Shown here piece after piece: positions 53,749-63,382 of a stretch of DNA of 64,000 nt; the stretch's first letter is position 1; the number at the start of each line of letters is the position of its first letter. Source of the DNA: Flavobacterium sp. Root420 (lineage in GTDB: Bacteria; Bacteroidota; Bacteroidia; Flavobacteriales; Flavobacteriaceae); NCBI RefSeq assembly GCF_001427905.1, contig NZ_LMEF01000008.1, forward strand, positions 455-64,454. Direction: 5' to 3'. The notes beneath the pieces were generated by a model. The model was not told the DNA's origin and did no database searches. It saw only the letters and a program-made list of their open reading frames with translations. Position numbers and translations under genes: made by a program.

Positions 53749-53942
53749 TCACAGAGTCACACAGAGATTTTCGCAGAGATACGCTAAGATTTTTGTTTGA
53801 TTTCATTAAAAAAATCGCGCAAAGACGCAAAGGCGCAAAGTTTTATTTTCTTGGCGCCTTTGCGTCTTTGCGCGATTAATTAGCTTTTTCTTAAAACTCT
53901 CCGCGAATCTCGACGCTTTTTCTTTGTGAATCTCCGCGAAAT
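53749..53942. repeat. Compound word-repeat hairpin in a divergent gap
   Basis: The core arms 53813-53836 (aatcgcgcaaagacgcaaag...) and 53854-53877 are perfect over 24 bp with a 17-nt loop. Outer words (cacagagtcacacagag, cgcagagatacgc) face gaatctcgacgc and tgaatctccgcg imperfectly. It fills most of the 344-bp gap 53649-53992 between the divergent CDGSH and metG genes. Confidence 0.85.
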
Positions 53943-53965
53943 AACAAATTCTCAATTCTATTGCT

Positions 53966-53973
53966 TATTTTTG
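53966..53973 (+). promoter_or_regulatory. -7 box of metG
   Basis: TATTTTTG matches TAnnTTTG, giving a leader of ~15 nt before the metG ATG. No TTG at the standard distance. Confidence 0.5.
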
Positions 53974-53992
53974 CACTCAATAAAATTGAAAG

Positions 53993-56128
53993 ATGATACA
54001 GAATCCAAAAAGATATACTATTACGGCAGCCTTACCTTACACCAACGGACCTATTCATATTGGGCATTTGGCGGGGGTTTACGTGCCTGCAGATATATAT
54101 TCGAGATACTTGCGTTTGCAAGGAAAAGACGTTGCATTTATCTGCGGAAGCGATGAACATGGCGTTGCAATTTCGATGAAAGCAAAAAAAGAAGGAGTTA
54201 CGCCACAAGAAGTTATTGATAAATACGACGGAATTATCAGAAAATCATTTGCTGATTTCGGAATTTCATTTGATAATTATTCTCGTACTTCGGCTAAAAT
54301 TCACCATGATACAGCTCAGGAATTCTTTAGGACTTTGTATGATAACGGTGATTTTATTGAAGAAGTAACGGAACAATTGTACGATGCAAAAGCAGATCAG
54401 TTTTTGGCGGATCGTTTTGTGGTTGGTACTTGCCCGAAATGTGACAATCCGGAAGCTTACGGCGATCAATGCGAAAAATGCGGGTCGACTTTGAATGCGA
54501 CCGATTTGATTAATCCGAAATCGACTATTACCGGAGAAACTCCGATTTTAAAATCTACAAAACACTGGTTTTTACCTCTAGACAGATATACTGATTTCTT
54601 AACAGAATGGATTTTAGTCGGACATAAAAACGACTGGAAACCGAATGTTTACGGTCAGGTAAAATCATGGGTTGATGGTGGATTAGAACCTCGTGCGGTA
54701 ACGCGTGACCTTGATTGGGGAATTGATGTTCCGGTTGAAGGTGCCGAAGGAAAAAAATTATACGTTTGGTTTGATGCGCCTATCGGATATATTTCGTCTA
54801 CGAAAGAATGGGCGGCGCGCGAAGGAAAAGACTGGGAACCGTATTGGAAAGATGAAGAAACCAAACTGGTTCACTTTATCGGGAAAGACAATATCGTTTT
54901 TCACTGTATCATTTTCCCGGCGATGCTTAAAGCTGAAGGAAGTTATATCTTACCTGACAATGTTCCTGCAAATGAGTTTTTGAATTTGGAAGGGAACAAA
55001 CTTTCGACTTCTAAAAACTGGGCAGTTTGGCTCCACGAATATTTAGAAGAATTTCCGGAGAAACAAGATGTTTTGCGTTACGCATTAACTTCAAATGCTC
55101 CAGAAACTAAGGATAACGATTTTACGTGGAAAGATTTCCAAGCCAGAAACAATAACGAATTGGTAGCAATTTTTGGAAACTTCATTAATCGTGTTGTGGT
55201 TTTAACCAACAAATATTACGACGGAATTATTCCGACACCAAATGAATTTTCAGAAGTTGATGAGCAAACTTTAGCCGAGTTAAAAGCCTATCCGGCTGTG
55301 ATTTCGAGTTCAGTAGAGCGTTACAGATTCCGTGAAGCTTTGGGTGAATTGATGAATGTTGCCCGTTTAGGAAATAAATATCTTGCTGACGAAGAGCCTT
55401 GGAAAGTTATGAAAGACAATCCGGAGCGTGTAAAAACGCAAATGTATGTGGCGTTGCAAATTGCTGCTGCGTTAAGTGTTTTGGCTGAACCGTTTTTACC
55501 CTTTACATCAGCTAAACTTTCTAAAATCCTTAATTTAAGTGATCTTAAAGAGCATTTTGAAGGATTTAGCAAATTTCTTAAAGAGAAAAATCGTGATGCA
55601 AAAGACATCATTATTGATAAAACACTAGGTTGGAACGATATTGCTGAAAATTCAGATTTAATTCCGGCAGGACATAAAATTGGCGAAGCAGAATTGCTTT
55701 TTGCCAAAATAGAAGACGAAGAAATACAAAAACAAATAGATAAATTGGAAGCTACTAAAACAGCCAATCTTGCAGAAAGCAAACAGCCGGAGCCACAAAA
55801 AGAATTGATTCAGTTTGAGGATTTCGCTAAAATGGACATTCGTGTTGGTACTATTCTGGAAGCAGAAAAAATGCCAAAAGCCAATAAACTTTTAGTTCTT
55901 AAAGTGGATACTGGAATTGACGTTCGTACCATCGTTTCCGGAATTGCTGAAAGCTTTTCGCCAGAAGAAATTATCGGAAAACGTGTTTCTGTATTAGCTA
56001 ATTTAGCGCCAAGGGCTTTACGTGGTGTCGAAAGTCAGGGAATGATTTTGATGACTACAAATGCTGAAGGGAAATTGGTCTTTATCAACCCGGATGCTGA
56101 TGCACCAAATGGTGAAACGGTAAACTAA
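53993..56128 (+). CDS. metG: Methionine-tRNA ligase
   Basis: The protein has 711 residues. The class I core carries the HIGH motif as PIHIGHLAG, the KMSKS motif as NKLSTSKNW, and a zinc knuckle with four cysteines in [20 protein letters not shown]. An EMAPII-like C-terminal tRNA-binding domain (from about residue 605) has [18 protein letters not shown]. This is the MetG1-type layout with the appended dimer domain. It charges initiator and elongator tRNA-Met. Confidence 0.97.
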   Translation: MIQNPKRYTITAALPYTNGPIHIGHLAGVYVPADIYSRYLRLQGKDVAFICGSDEHGVAISMKAKKEGVTPQEVIDKYDGIIRKSFADFGISFDNYSRTSAKIHHDTAQEFFRTLYDNGDFIEEVTEQLYDAKADQFLADRFVVGTCPKCDNPEAYGDQCEKCGSTLNATDLINPKSTITGETPILKSTKHWFLPLDRYTDFLTEWILVGHKNDWKPNVYGQVKSWVDGGLEPRAVTRDLDWGIDVPVEGAEGKKLYVWFDAPIGYISSTKEWAAREGKDWEPYWKDEETKLVHFIGKDNIVFHCIIFPAMLKAEGSYILPDNVPANEFLNLEGNKLSTSKNWAVWLHEYLEEFPEKQDVLRYALTSNAPETKDNDFTWKDFQARNNNELVAIFGNFINRVVVLTNKYYDGIIPTPNEFSEVDEQTLAELKAYPAVISSSVERYRFREALGELMNVARLGNKYLADEEPWKVMKDNPERVKTQMYVALQIAAALSVLAEPFLPFTSAKLSKILNLSDLKEHFEGFSKFLKEKNRDAKDIIIDKTLGWNDIAENSDLIPAGHKIGEAELLFAKIEDEEIQKQIDKLEATKTANLAESKQPEPQKELIQFEDFAKMDIRVGTILEAEKMPKANKLLVLKVDTGIDVRTIVSGIAESFSPEEIIGKRVSVLANLAPRALRGVESQGMILMTTNAEGKLVFINPDADAPNGETVN

Positions 56129-56150
56129 AGTTTTATACTACTATAAAATG

Positions 56151-56189
56151 GCGTGAATCGATTATACTTTTAATTGATTCACGCTTTTT
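56151..56189 (+). terminator. Terminator after metG
   Basis: gcgtgaatc (56151-56159) and gattcacgc (56176-56184) pair perfectly and are followed by a T-run. Confidence 0.8.
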
Positions 56190-56266
56190 GATTTTAAAAA
56201 AATTTCAAAAAACAATTGTATTTCAGAAAAAATCAGGAAATTGCTCAAAAAACAAAATCTATTAAA

Positions 56267-57748
56267 ATGTTTAAAAAATACATTCTTATTCCTTTTTTAT
56301 TGCCTTACCTAAATTCATTTTCACAAGAAATAGTAAAAGAATTTGACCTTAAATTAGAAAAGAAAAGAGACTATTTTCAGGTTATCAACGAAACCGATAA
56401 AGAAGTTATTTTGTTCCTAAATGATAAAGAAAAAGTCAGTTCTGTTAGATTTGATGAAAAATTCAATGTAAAAGACTCTTTATCAACTACGAGACCAGAA
56501 AAAAAATACAAAGAAATTGTTGGATATAGTCAGAATGAGCGTAATTATTTTCTTTTCTGGGCATCTGAAGACAGAAAGGAAATTGATGTTCAGTATTTTA
56601 ATTTCATAAAAAAAGAAACCAATACAACTCCAATCAATTTAGAATTAAAAAAAGAAAAAATAGTTAAGGAGCTTACAATTAATAGTACTTTTTATTTAAT
56701 TACAATTGTCAAGAACACGAGTATATTAAAATTCTATATTTCAGATAATGATGGCAATTTAAATGAAAAAATTGTAGACTTATCTCATCTAAAATTCAAA
56801 AACAGTTCTAATCAAAATGTGCTATTATACAATGTATTAATAGGAGGAGATCCATTTAATCCTTCTATACAAATGGAACATATTAGCAATGAAAGTCAGC
56901 CTTCATTAGCATTGAGTTCAAAGGAATTTAAGATTTACACGTATAAGAAAGACGAAATTATTTTGACATTAGACAATAATACTTCTTCAACAGATATTTT
57001 AAAAATCAATCTTAATGATTTTACTGCTAGTTTAAAATCGATTGAACAGCCGAAAATAGCACAAGACACATCTGATTTGAATTTTACTAAATCAAATTCT
57101 TTTTTAATTGATGATGCAATTCTACAAATAAAAACAAATCCCAGTGTTTTATTTTTAACCATTAGCAATCAAAATGGAAATAGAATTAATCAGTATAAAA
57201 CCTTGCGCGACGAAGAAATAAACTATAAAAACTCTGATGTTTTTCAGGAAATAAAAAGTATTCATAATAAAAAAGTCCTTGAAAAACCAAAACAATTTAT
57301 CCGAAAAATCAATAATTCTAGCCCGGCTGTAACTTGTTACAAGTTAAATGGTTTATATTATACTGTAATAGGGAGCTCGCAAGATATAGCTCACGCAGGA
57401 GGCGGAGGAATGGGAATGGGTGGTGGTTTTGGAGCAGCTCCAATGTCTTTTGGTTTTGCATCTAGCTATACAATAGGAAATTTGATTTCTTATAAAGATA
57501 AAAATGTAGTTTACACCAACTGCTTATTTGATTTAAATTTTAACCATGTAGAAGATAAAGTTCAAACTTCAGCCTTCGAAAAAGCAAGATTATTTTTAGA
57601 AGAAAATGAAGATCTTAAAGAAAGTACATCTATTTTTGGCAAGGATTTATACCAAGATTTAATTGTTTTTAAATTCAACTCTTTTTTATATTTAGGAAAT
57701 TATAATAATCTGAATAAAAAATATCAGATTTTTAGTTTTACGGAATAA
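56267..57748 (+). CDS. Secreted protein, hypothetical (paralogue of 61798-63288)
   Basis: The protein has 493 residues from MFKKYILIPFLLPYLNSFSQ, a signal peptide. The rest is beta-rich with many Lys, Asn and Ser. Near residue 375 there is a glycine/methionine insertion (AGGGGMGMGGGFGAAP). The blocks KIVDLSHLKFKNSSNQNV and KDEIILTLDNNTSS align with FDFSAFKFQNRNTKFV and RFVLTLDHNPKK of the second protein. No family is recognised. The in-frame ATG at 56216 gives a non-signal N-terminus and is rejected. Confidence 0.78.
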   Translation: MFKKYILIPFLLPYLNSFSQEIVKEFDLKLEKKRDYFQVINETDKEVILFLNDKEKVSSVRFDEKFNVKDSLSTTRPEKKYKEIVGYSQNERNYFLFWASEDRKEIDVQYFNFIKKETNTTPINLELKKEKIVKELTINSTFYLITIVKNTSILKFYISDNDGNLNEKIVDLSHLKFKNSSNQNVLLYNVLIGGDPFNPSIQMEHISNESQPSLALSSKEFKIYTYKKDEIILTLDNNTSSTDILKINLNDFTASLKSIEQPKIAQDTSDLNFTKSNSFLIDDAILQIKTNPSVLFLTISNQNGNRINQYKTLRDEEINYKNSDVFQEIKSIHNKKVLEKPKQFIRKINNSSPAVTCYKLNGLYYTVIGSSQDIAHAGGGGMGMGGGFGAAPMSFGFASSYTIGNLISYKDKNVVYTNCLFDLNFNHVEDKVQTSAFEKARLFLEENEDLKESTSIFGKDLYQDLIVFKFNSFLYLGNYNNLNKKYQIFSFTE

Positions 57749-57772
57749 TAGAAACATGACGACACTTTATAA

Positions 57773-57801
57773 AACTCCCGATTCTGCAATTCGGGAGTTT
57801 T
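57773..57801 (+). terminator. Terminator after the secreted protein gene
   Basis: aactcccga (57773-57781) and tcgggagtt (57791-57799) form a perfect stem followed by a T-run. Confidence 0.82.
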
Positions 57802-57825
57802 TCTATAAGAACACTTTCAAAACAC

Positions 57826-57833
57826 TAATTTTG
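57826..57833 (+). promoter_or_regulatory. -7 box of the EamA transporter gene
   Basis: TAATTTTG matches TAnnTTTG and lies 22 bp before the ATG at 57856. No clear TTG upstream. Confidence 0.4.
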
Positions 57834-57855
57834 CATTTCGATTAAATAATAAATA

Positions 57856-58743
57856 ATGAAACTCACCAAACCAAGATTAGCCTTAATCTGTGGGATACTT
57901 TGTATTTCGATTTTCCCGATATTGGTTAAACTGAAATTAGCACCAGGATTAATTTCTGCTTTTTACCGTATGTTTTTTGCAGTCATTTTGCTTTTGCCGT
58001 ATGTAATTATCACAAAGAGTTTTAAACTCCCAAAGACCAAATATTTGCTATTGGCCATGCTTTGCGGTATTTTATTTTCTTCTGATGTTGCGGTTTGGAA
58101 TATTGCAATTCAGGATTCGAGTGCAACTCAGGCTTCACTGCTGACAAATTTATCGCCACTTTGGGTTGGAATTGGTTCATTCTTCTTTTTAAAAGTAAGA
58201 CCGGCAACCAATTTCTGGATTGGAACAATAGTTTCTTTATTCGGAATGGTGACTTTGGTCGGCTTTAGTTTTTTTATGGAACTGAATTTTAATCAGGCCT
58301 TTTTGTTCGCGGTTTTATCAGGAATTCTATATTCAATTTATCTCTTGGTCAGCAAAAATGTACTTTCAGAAGTTGATGTTTTATCGTTTATGACGATCAG
58401 TTTATTGGCTTCGAGCGTTTATCTGGGAATTCTTTGTTATTCACTAGATCAGCCTTTTAACGGATTCTCAAATACAGGTTGGTTTGTTCTGGTTTTGCAA
58501 GCTGTAATTTGTCAATTGTGCGCCTGGCTTTCGATCAGTTATGCGACACAACACATGCGCGCGACCAGAGTTTCGTTGAGTTTATTGAGTCAGGCTGTAA
58601 TAACTTCCATATTAGCTTGGTTGTTTTTAGAAGAACAAATAACTTTACAGATGGTTTTCGGCGGAATTATTTTGCTTTTCGGAATCAGAATTACTTTTTA
58701 CGATAAGGCTATTTCTTTGAAAAAACTGTTTTCTAAGGATTGA
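57856..58743 (+). CDS. EamA-family (DMT superfamily) transporter
   Basis: The protein has 295 residues with ten hydrophobic segments in two EamA repeats. The first repeat opens with RLALICGILCISIFPILVKL and holds DSSATQASLLTNLSPLWVGI. The second repeat has SYATQHMRATRVSLSLLSQA and ITSILAWLFLEEQITL. DMT transporters export or exchange small metabolites such as amino acids. The substrate cannot be read from sequence. Confidence 0.92.
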   Translation: MKLTKPRLALICGILCISIFPILVKLKLAPGLISAFYRMFFAVILLLPYVIITKSFKLPKTKYLLLAMLCGILFSSDVAVWNIAIQDSSATQASLLTNLSPLWVGIGSFFFLKVRPATNFWIGTIVSLFGMVTLVGFSFFMELNFNQAFLFAVLSGILYSIYLLVSKNVLSEVDVLSFMTISLLASSVYLGILCYSLDQPFNGFSNTGWFVLVLQAVICQLCAWLSISYATQHMRATRVSLSLLSQAVITSILAWLFLEEQITLQMVFGGIILLFGIRITFYDKAISLKKLFSKD

Positions 58744-58807
58744 GAAATGGAACGCGGATGACACGGATTTGGCCGGATTTATTTTTTAATTAATGCTGAA
58801 AAAAAGT

Positions 58808-59000
58808 TTCACGCAGATTTTGCAGATTTAAGCAGATCAAGGCAGATGTTAAAAGAAAATCATTTTAATCAGTGGTAAAAAAATTAGCGAAAATTTGTGC
58901 AATTTGTGGCAAAAAATTTCACGCAGATTTTACAGATTTAAGCAGATCAGTGCAGATATTTTTTTTAAATCTTTTTAATCTTTTAATCTGTGGCAAAAAA
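58808..59000 (+). repeat. Tandem direct repeat of ~110 bp, gcagatt vocabulary
   Basis: A 40-nt block starting ttcacgcagatttt occurs at 58808-58847 and 58918-58957 with three differences. The text after each copy (cattttaatcagtgg, cttttaatctgtgg) also agrees. Inside, the word gcagat(tt) repeats about every 9-10 nt. The gap 58744-59065 has further gcggatgacacggattt words and no gene. Confidence 0.8.
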
Positions 59001-59065
59001 AAGAAAATTCGTGAATTCGTGGCGGAGAAAACCTGAAACAAAAACAAAACCTGAAACAAAAAACT

Positions 59066-59773
59066 ATGTTACATAAAAACAAAATACCCAATTTAAAAGT
59101 AATTGCATTTGATGCAGATGATACTTTATTTGTAAACGAACCCTATTTTCAGGAAACTGAACATAAATTTTGCGCTTTGATGGAAGATTATCTTTCGCAT
59201 CAGGGCATTTCACAGGAATTATTCAAAATTGAAATTGAGAACTTGCCTTTATACGGTTACGGAATTAAAGGTTACATCCTTTCGATGATTGAAGCGGCGA
59301 TGAACATTTCAAACAATACCATTCCGATTGAAGTTATTGAAAAAATCATTCAGTACGGAAAAGAATTGCTCGAAAAACCAATCGAATTGCTGGATGGAAT
59401 CGAGGAAACTTTACAGGCTTTACACGGAAAATACAAATTGGTTGTGGCGACAAAAGGCGATCTGAAAGACCAACACAGCAAGTTGCATCGTTCAGGTTTG
59501 GGGCATTATTTTCACCATATCGAAGTAATGTCAGACAAGCAAACTATTGATTACGAAAAATTGTTAGGTCGTTTAGATATTCAGTCCAATGAATTTTTAA
59601 TGATTGGGAATTCATTAAAATCAGATGTATTACCGGTTTTAGAAATCGGCGGTTATGCTGTACATATTCCCTTTCATACTACTTGGGAACATGAAAAAAT
59701 TAATCATAAAGTCGAGCACAAACATTTTAGTTCTTTCGAAAAAATTTCTGAAGTGCTCCCTAATTTATTATAA
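59066..59773 (+). CDS. HAD-superfamily hydrolase
   Basis: The protein has 235 residues. Motif I is VIAFDADDTLFVN with the nucleophile Asp. Motif II is KLVVATKGD. Motif III Lys is in DYEKLL, and motif IV is MIGNSLKSDVLPVLEIGG. The helical cap between motifs I and II is of the C1 type, as in YjjG/phosphoglycolate phosphatases. It should be a small-molecule phosphatase of unknown substrate. It overlaps the next gene by one base (TAATG). Confidence 0.9.
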   Translation: MLHKNKIPNLKVIAFDADDTLFVNEPYFQETEHKFCALMEDYLSHQGISQELFKIEIENLPLYGYGIKGYILSMIEAAMNISNNTIPIEVIEKIIQYGKELLEKPIELLDGIEETLQALHGKYKLVVATKGDLKDQHSKLHRSGLGHYFHHIEVMSDKQTIDYEKLLGRLDIQSNEFLMIGNSLKSDVLPVLEIGGYAVHIPFHTTWEHEKINHKVEHKHFSSFEKISEVLPNLL

Positions 59774-60402
59774 TGAAAACACTTTTAGACTTAGAAAACT
59801 GGAACAGAAAAGAACATTTTGCACATTTCTGCAGAATGGAAGAACCATTTTTTGGAGTAACAGTTGAAATCGATTGTACCAAAGCCTATCAAGCGGCCAA
59901 AAGTTTGAACAGTTCTTTTTTCATCTATTATTTGCATAAAACCTTAGTTGCCGTAAATGCAATTGAGAATTTTAGATACCGTATTTCAGAAGGCAAAATC
60001 TACATTAACGATCGTATCGATGCTTCGGCAACCATTGGTCGCGAAGATGGCACTTTCGGATTTTCATTAATTGAATATAATTCAGATTTCAAGGTGTTTG
60101 AAAAAATTGCTTTAACAGAAATAGAACGTATTCAAAACACAACCGGACTTTTCACCCGATCATTTGATGATGATAATGTGATTCATTTCTCGGCTATTCC
60201 GTGGTTAAATTTCACATCAATATCTCATGCCAGAAGCTACACTTTTCCGGACAGTTGCCCAAAGATTTCATTTGGAAAAATGATGATTTCTGAGTCTGGA
60301 AAACGAACCATCTCAATGTCAGTTCACGTTCACCATGGATTAATGGATGGTTTACATGTTGGCCGGTTTGTTGACACCTTTCAAGACTTAATGAACTCTT
60401 AA
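59773..60402 (+). CDS. Chloramphenicol acetyltransferase-like acyltransferase
   Basis: The protein has 209 residues of CAT fold. The catalytic histidine motif HHxxxDG is present as HVHHGLMDGLHVGRFV near the C-terminus. LENWNRKEHFAHFCRMEEPF at the start and the FTSISH strand with PKISFGK are typical. The length (~215) and motifs match type A CAT proteins, but several CAT-like proteins act on other acceptors. Whether it acetylates chloramphenicol is unknown. It is translationally coupled to the HAD gene. Confidence 0.85.
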   Translation: MKTLLDLENWNRKEHFAHFCRMEEPFFGVTVEIDCTKAYQAAKSLNSSFFIYYLHKTLVAVNAIENFRYRISEGKIYINDRIDASATIGREDGTFGFSLIEYNSDFKVFEKIALTEIERIQNTTGLFTRSFDDDNVIHFSAIPWLNFTSISHARSYTFPDSCPKISFGKMMISESGKRTISMSVHVHHGLMDGLHVGRFVDTFQDLMNS

Positions 60403-60510
60403 TGTTTATCTTACACAATAAACCTTATTTTGTTATGTTCTGGACTTTTAAAGGAAAGTAATTCTTATAAATAATTGTTGGTTTGGGAAAAATTTAAAAT
60501 CTCAAATACA

Positions 60511-61644
60511 ATGAAAAAAATTGTAATTACTCTGGCGTTTGCATTAAGTTTAATGCATGCAAAAGCACAAACAGAAAACAATACGACAACTTCTTATAAC
60601 AAGTGGTCTATAGAATTAGATGGCGGTTTTAATAAACCTCAACGTCCACTGACGTCGGGTTTTCATACTTCAAGAATTAGCCCTTTTACAGCTGATTTGG
60701 GAATACGCTATATGTTGAATAACAAATTTGGTTTAAAAACTGATTTTGGATACAACAGTTTTACAGGTCAAAATAATCGCTCAATCGATTTTGATTCTAA
60801 GTACTACCGAGTTGATTTACAAGCTGTGACTAATCTGGGAAGAATCATGAATTTTGAAACCTGGACCAAAACAATTGGACTTTTAGGACATGCGGGTTTT
60901 GGAGTTGCACAGTTAGAGAACAACGACTTACATGTTAAAGACAGAATGGGTAATTTGATAGCTGGTCTTACAGGACAAATCAGGTTAACAGACAGAATTG
61001 CTTTAACAGGTGATATAAGTACCATTTTGAATGCCTTTCAGGATCATACTTTTGATGGTGCTAGCGCTACAAATTCAAGAGGCTTCTCTGGACTTTTATT
61101 TAACGGAACTGTTGGACTGAATGTTTACTTAGGTAAAAACGAAAAACACGCTGACTGGGTCGTAATCTCTGATAATACAGATATTGCTGCTTTAGAAAAC
61201 AAAGTTGCCAATCTGGAAGCTCAGGTAAATAAAATACCTGAAAAACAAGTAATTGTTGAAAAACCGGTTACGACTACCGTAGTAAATGACAAAGATGTTA
61301 TCAAAGAATTGATCAATGACAAATATTACAGTGTTTATTTTGATTTCAACAAATCGACACCTATCGAAAATTCAACTGCGGCTATAGATGTGGTTTTAAC
61401 CTATTTAAGAAAAAACCCTTCTGCATCTCTTGATATTCTTGGTTATGCAGACCAGGTGGGAAGCTCAGAATACAATGAGAAGCTGTCTAACGCAAGAGCA
61501 AATAACGTAAAAACTATTTTTGAAAAAGCCGGTATTGCTTCATCAAGATTAAATGTTGTCGCGAATGGTGCTGACACTTCAATCCAAAAAGATTCAGAAG
61601 AAGCCAGACGTTTAGCAAGAAGAGTTACTTTTAGAATAAAATAA
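60511..61644 (+). CDS. OmpA-family outer membrane protein
   Basis: The protein has 377 residues from MKKIVITLAFALSLMHAKAQ, a signal peptide. An eight-strand-type beta-barrel covers about residues 35-225 (WSIELDGGFNKPQRPLTSGF, GFSGLLFNGTVGLNVYLG). A short coiled linker (ALENKVANLEAQV) leads to the C-terminal OmpA domain, YYSVYFDFNKSTPI, LGYADQVGSSEYNEKLSNAR and ARRVTFRIK. It should sit in the outer membrane and bind peptidoglycan. A TTG codon at 60475 in frame is not needed. Confidence 0.93.
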   Translation: MKKIVITLAFALSLMHAKAQTENNTTTSYNKWSIELDGGFNKPQRPLTSGFHTSRISPFTADLGIRYMLNNKFGLKTDFGYNSFTGQNNRSIDFDSKYYRVDLQAVTNLGRIMNFETWTKTIGLLGHAGFGVAQLENNDLHVKDRMGNLIAGLTGQIRLTDRIALTGDISTILNAFQDHTFDGASATNSRGFSGLLFNGTVGLNVYLGKNEKHADWVVISDNTDIAALENKVANLEAQVNKIPEKQVIVEKPVTTTVVNDKDVIKELINDKYYSVYFDFNKSTPIENSTAAIDVVLTYLRKNPSASLDILGYADQVGSSEYNEKLSNARANNVKTIFEKAGIASSRLNVVANGADTSIQKDSEEARRLARRVTFRIK

Positions 61645-61665
61645 TTTCTTTTTTTAAATAAAATG

Positions 61666-61694
61666 AAGCCCTAAATTTTCTTTAGGGCTTTTTT
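61666..61694 (+). terminator. Terminator after the OmpA gene
   Basis: aagccctaaa (61666-61675) and tttagggctt (61681-61690) pair perfectly over a 5-nt loop, then a T-run. Confidence 0.88.
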
Positions 61695-61797
61695 ATTTTG
61701 TGATTCTTAAGACATAAAATCTATCAGAAATAATTTGTACTTTCATGGTTCAAAATCTATCCAATAAAACTGGAACAATATTTGTAGCTAAAATAAT

Positions 61798-63288
61798 GTG
61801 AAAAAAATTGTACTATTATTTCTTCTATTTTCTAACTCATTATTGTTCAGTCAAACAATATTGAATTCCTACCCGTTAGATTTAAAAAAATCAAACGGGT
61901 CAGAACAGATTTTGACCGCTGAAAACAAACAGACTCACGAAGTTTTTGCCTTTGCCGCAGATAGTGAGAATATCTCTATTTTAAAATACAACAGCTCCCT
62001 ATTCCTGACGGACCAATATAAAGGTCCCTTAAAAGACATCGGTGATAAATCTCTGGTTGGATATAGTTTTAGTGCAGACGGCTTACCTACACTCTATTGG
62101 TCAACAAAAGATTACGGAACTATTATCGCTATTAAATATTTCTTTGGAAACAAAACATCCAAAAACTTAAACTTTGTATTTACCTCTGAAAAGCAAACTA
62201 TTATAGCGCAATTTCAGTTAGAAAATTCATTTAATCTCCTTGTCAAAGATTTAGAAGAACAAACACTTGTTCTTTATACTTTTGAAAATGGCACTGTCAA
62301 GCAAAAAATATTTGATTTTTCAGCTTTCAAATTTCAGAATAGAAACACGAAATTCGTCACTTTCAATTATGTTATTCAGCAAAATCCCATTGAAAAAATT
62401 GAAGCAGAAGAATATACTCCTTTATTCAGAAGTACTACAAAAAGCAAATTATACATCTTTCCAAATCGTTTTGTTTTAACTTTAGATCATAATCCTAAAA
62501 AAACTCAGGTATTTGATATAAATCTCGAAACGGAAGAGATTAAAGAAAAAACCTTTACGCAATCGGCTATTCAAAAACCTAAAAAAATAAGTAATTCATT
62601 TTTTCAGGATAATAAATTGTATCAAACTATTGCCAGTGATGAGGAGTTATTCCTTGATATAAAAGATTACAATTCCAATGAGACCCTAAAAAGTTTTCAC
62701 ATTACAAAAAATGACACCATTAATTTTAAAACATCTCCATTATTAATTCAGAGAGAGGATGAAAAAGCTAAAGAATTAAAAACAACAAAAAAGTTCCTTA
62801 ATTATCTTTCCTATTTAGATATTGGTTTATCGGTTTTTAAAAACAAAGAAAATACTTTAATTACATTAGGAGGCACTCCTAACAAGATCAGACAAGGCAG
62901 TTTCTTTATTGCCTCTTATTCTGTTGATGATTTTGGATTTTATGATAATAGTTCATCATACTACCCACCGAATTATTCTTCGGGATACATTCATACAGAA
63001 ACAGTTTATTTTGAAAGCGTTTGGAATCCTAATTATAATGTTGTAAAACAAGAACAATTAGAGCCTTTGGCGATTGATAATATATTCTATTTTATGAGTC
63101 TGAATAAGCAAATCGCATTAGACAGCATTTTAAAATATAAAGATTTCTATATTCTTAGCTATTACGACACGGTTTCAAAACAATATGTAATGCGTAAATT
63201 CAAGGATGGATTTAATGCAGATGATCCATTTCTTGAGCGATTAAATACTCCTTCGTCTTTCAAAAAACCTTTTCAGAAAAGGCCTTAA
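61798..63288 (+). CDS. Secreted protein, hypothetical (paralogue of 56267-57748)
   Basis: The protein has 496 residues and starts with GTG; the ATG two bases earlier reads straight into TGA. The signal peptide is IVLLFLLFSNSLLFSQ. It shares length, layout and several blocks with the protein at 56267 (SLVGYSFSADGLPTLYWST against IVGYSQNERNYFLFWAS). An aromatic/Tyr-rich insertion (YYPPNYSSGYIHTETVYF) replaces the glycine-rich one. No family is recognised. Confidence 0.75.
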   Translation: MKKIVLLFLLFSNSLLFSQTILNSYPLDLKKSNGSEQILTAENKQTHEVFAFAADSENISILKYNSSLFLTDQYKGPLKDIGDKSLVGYSFSADGLPTLYWSTKDYGTIIAIKYFFGNKTSKNLNFVFTSEKQTIIAQFQLENSFNLLVKDLEEQTLVLYTFENGTVKQKIFDFSAFKFQNRNTKFVTFNYVIQQNPIEKIEAEEYTPLFRSTTKSKLYIFPNRFVLTLDHNPKKTQVFDINLETEEIKEKTFTQSAIQKPKKISNSFFQDNKLYQTIASDEELFLDIKDYNSNETLKSFHITKNDTINFKTSPLLIQREDEKAKELKTTKKFLNYLSYLDIGLSVFKNKENTLITLGGTPNKIRQGSFFIASYSVDDFGFYDNSSSYYPPNYSSGYIHTETVYFESVWNPNYNVVKQEQLEPLAIDNIFYFMSLNKQIALDSILKYKDFYILSYYDTVSKQYVMRKFKDGFNADDPFLERLNTPSSFKKPFQKRP

Positions 63289-63301
63289 ATTTATTGAGAA
63301 T

Positions 63302-63357
63302 TAATCCAAATGTCTACGGTTTCAAGCTTTCAAAAAACCGGAATGGATTATTTTTTT
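63302..63357 (+). terminator. Probable terminator
   Basis: An interrupted stem (aatcca with tggatt, cggttt with aaaccg) is followed by a T-run, just before the ferritin gene. Confidence 0.5.
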
Positions 63358-63382
63358 TAACTTTACAAAAAAGACACATATT

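Noticed and set aside
55321..55782. A 153-codon open frame opposite metG
   Set aside because: It overlaps the conserved metG core completely and has low-complexity composition.
58808..58957. CRISPR-like repeats
   Set aside because: Only two copies, no regular spacers and no cas genes nearby; the copies share flanking sequence and fit tandem duplication.
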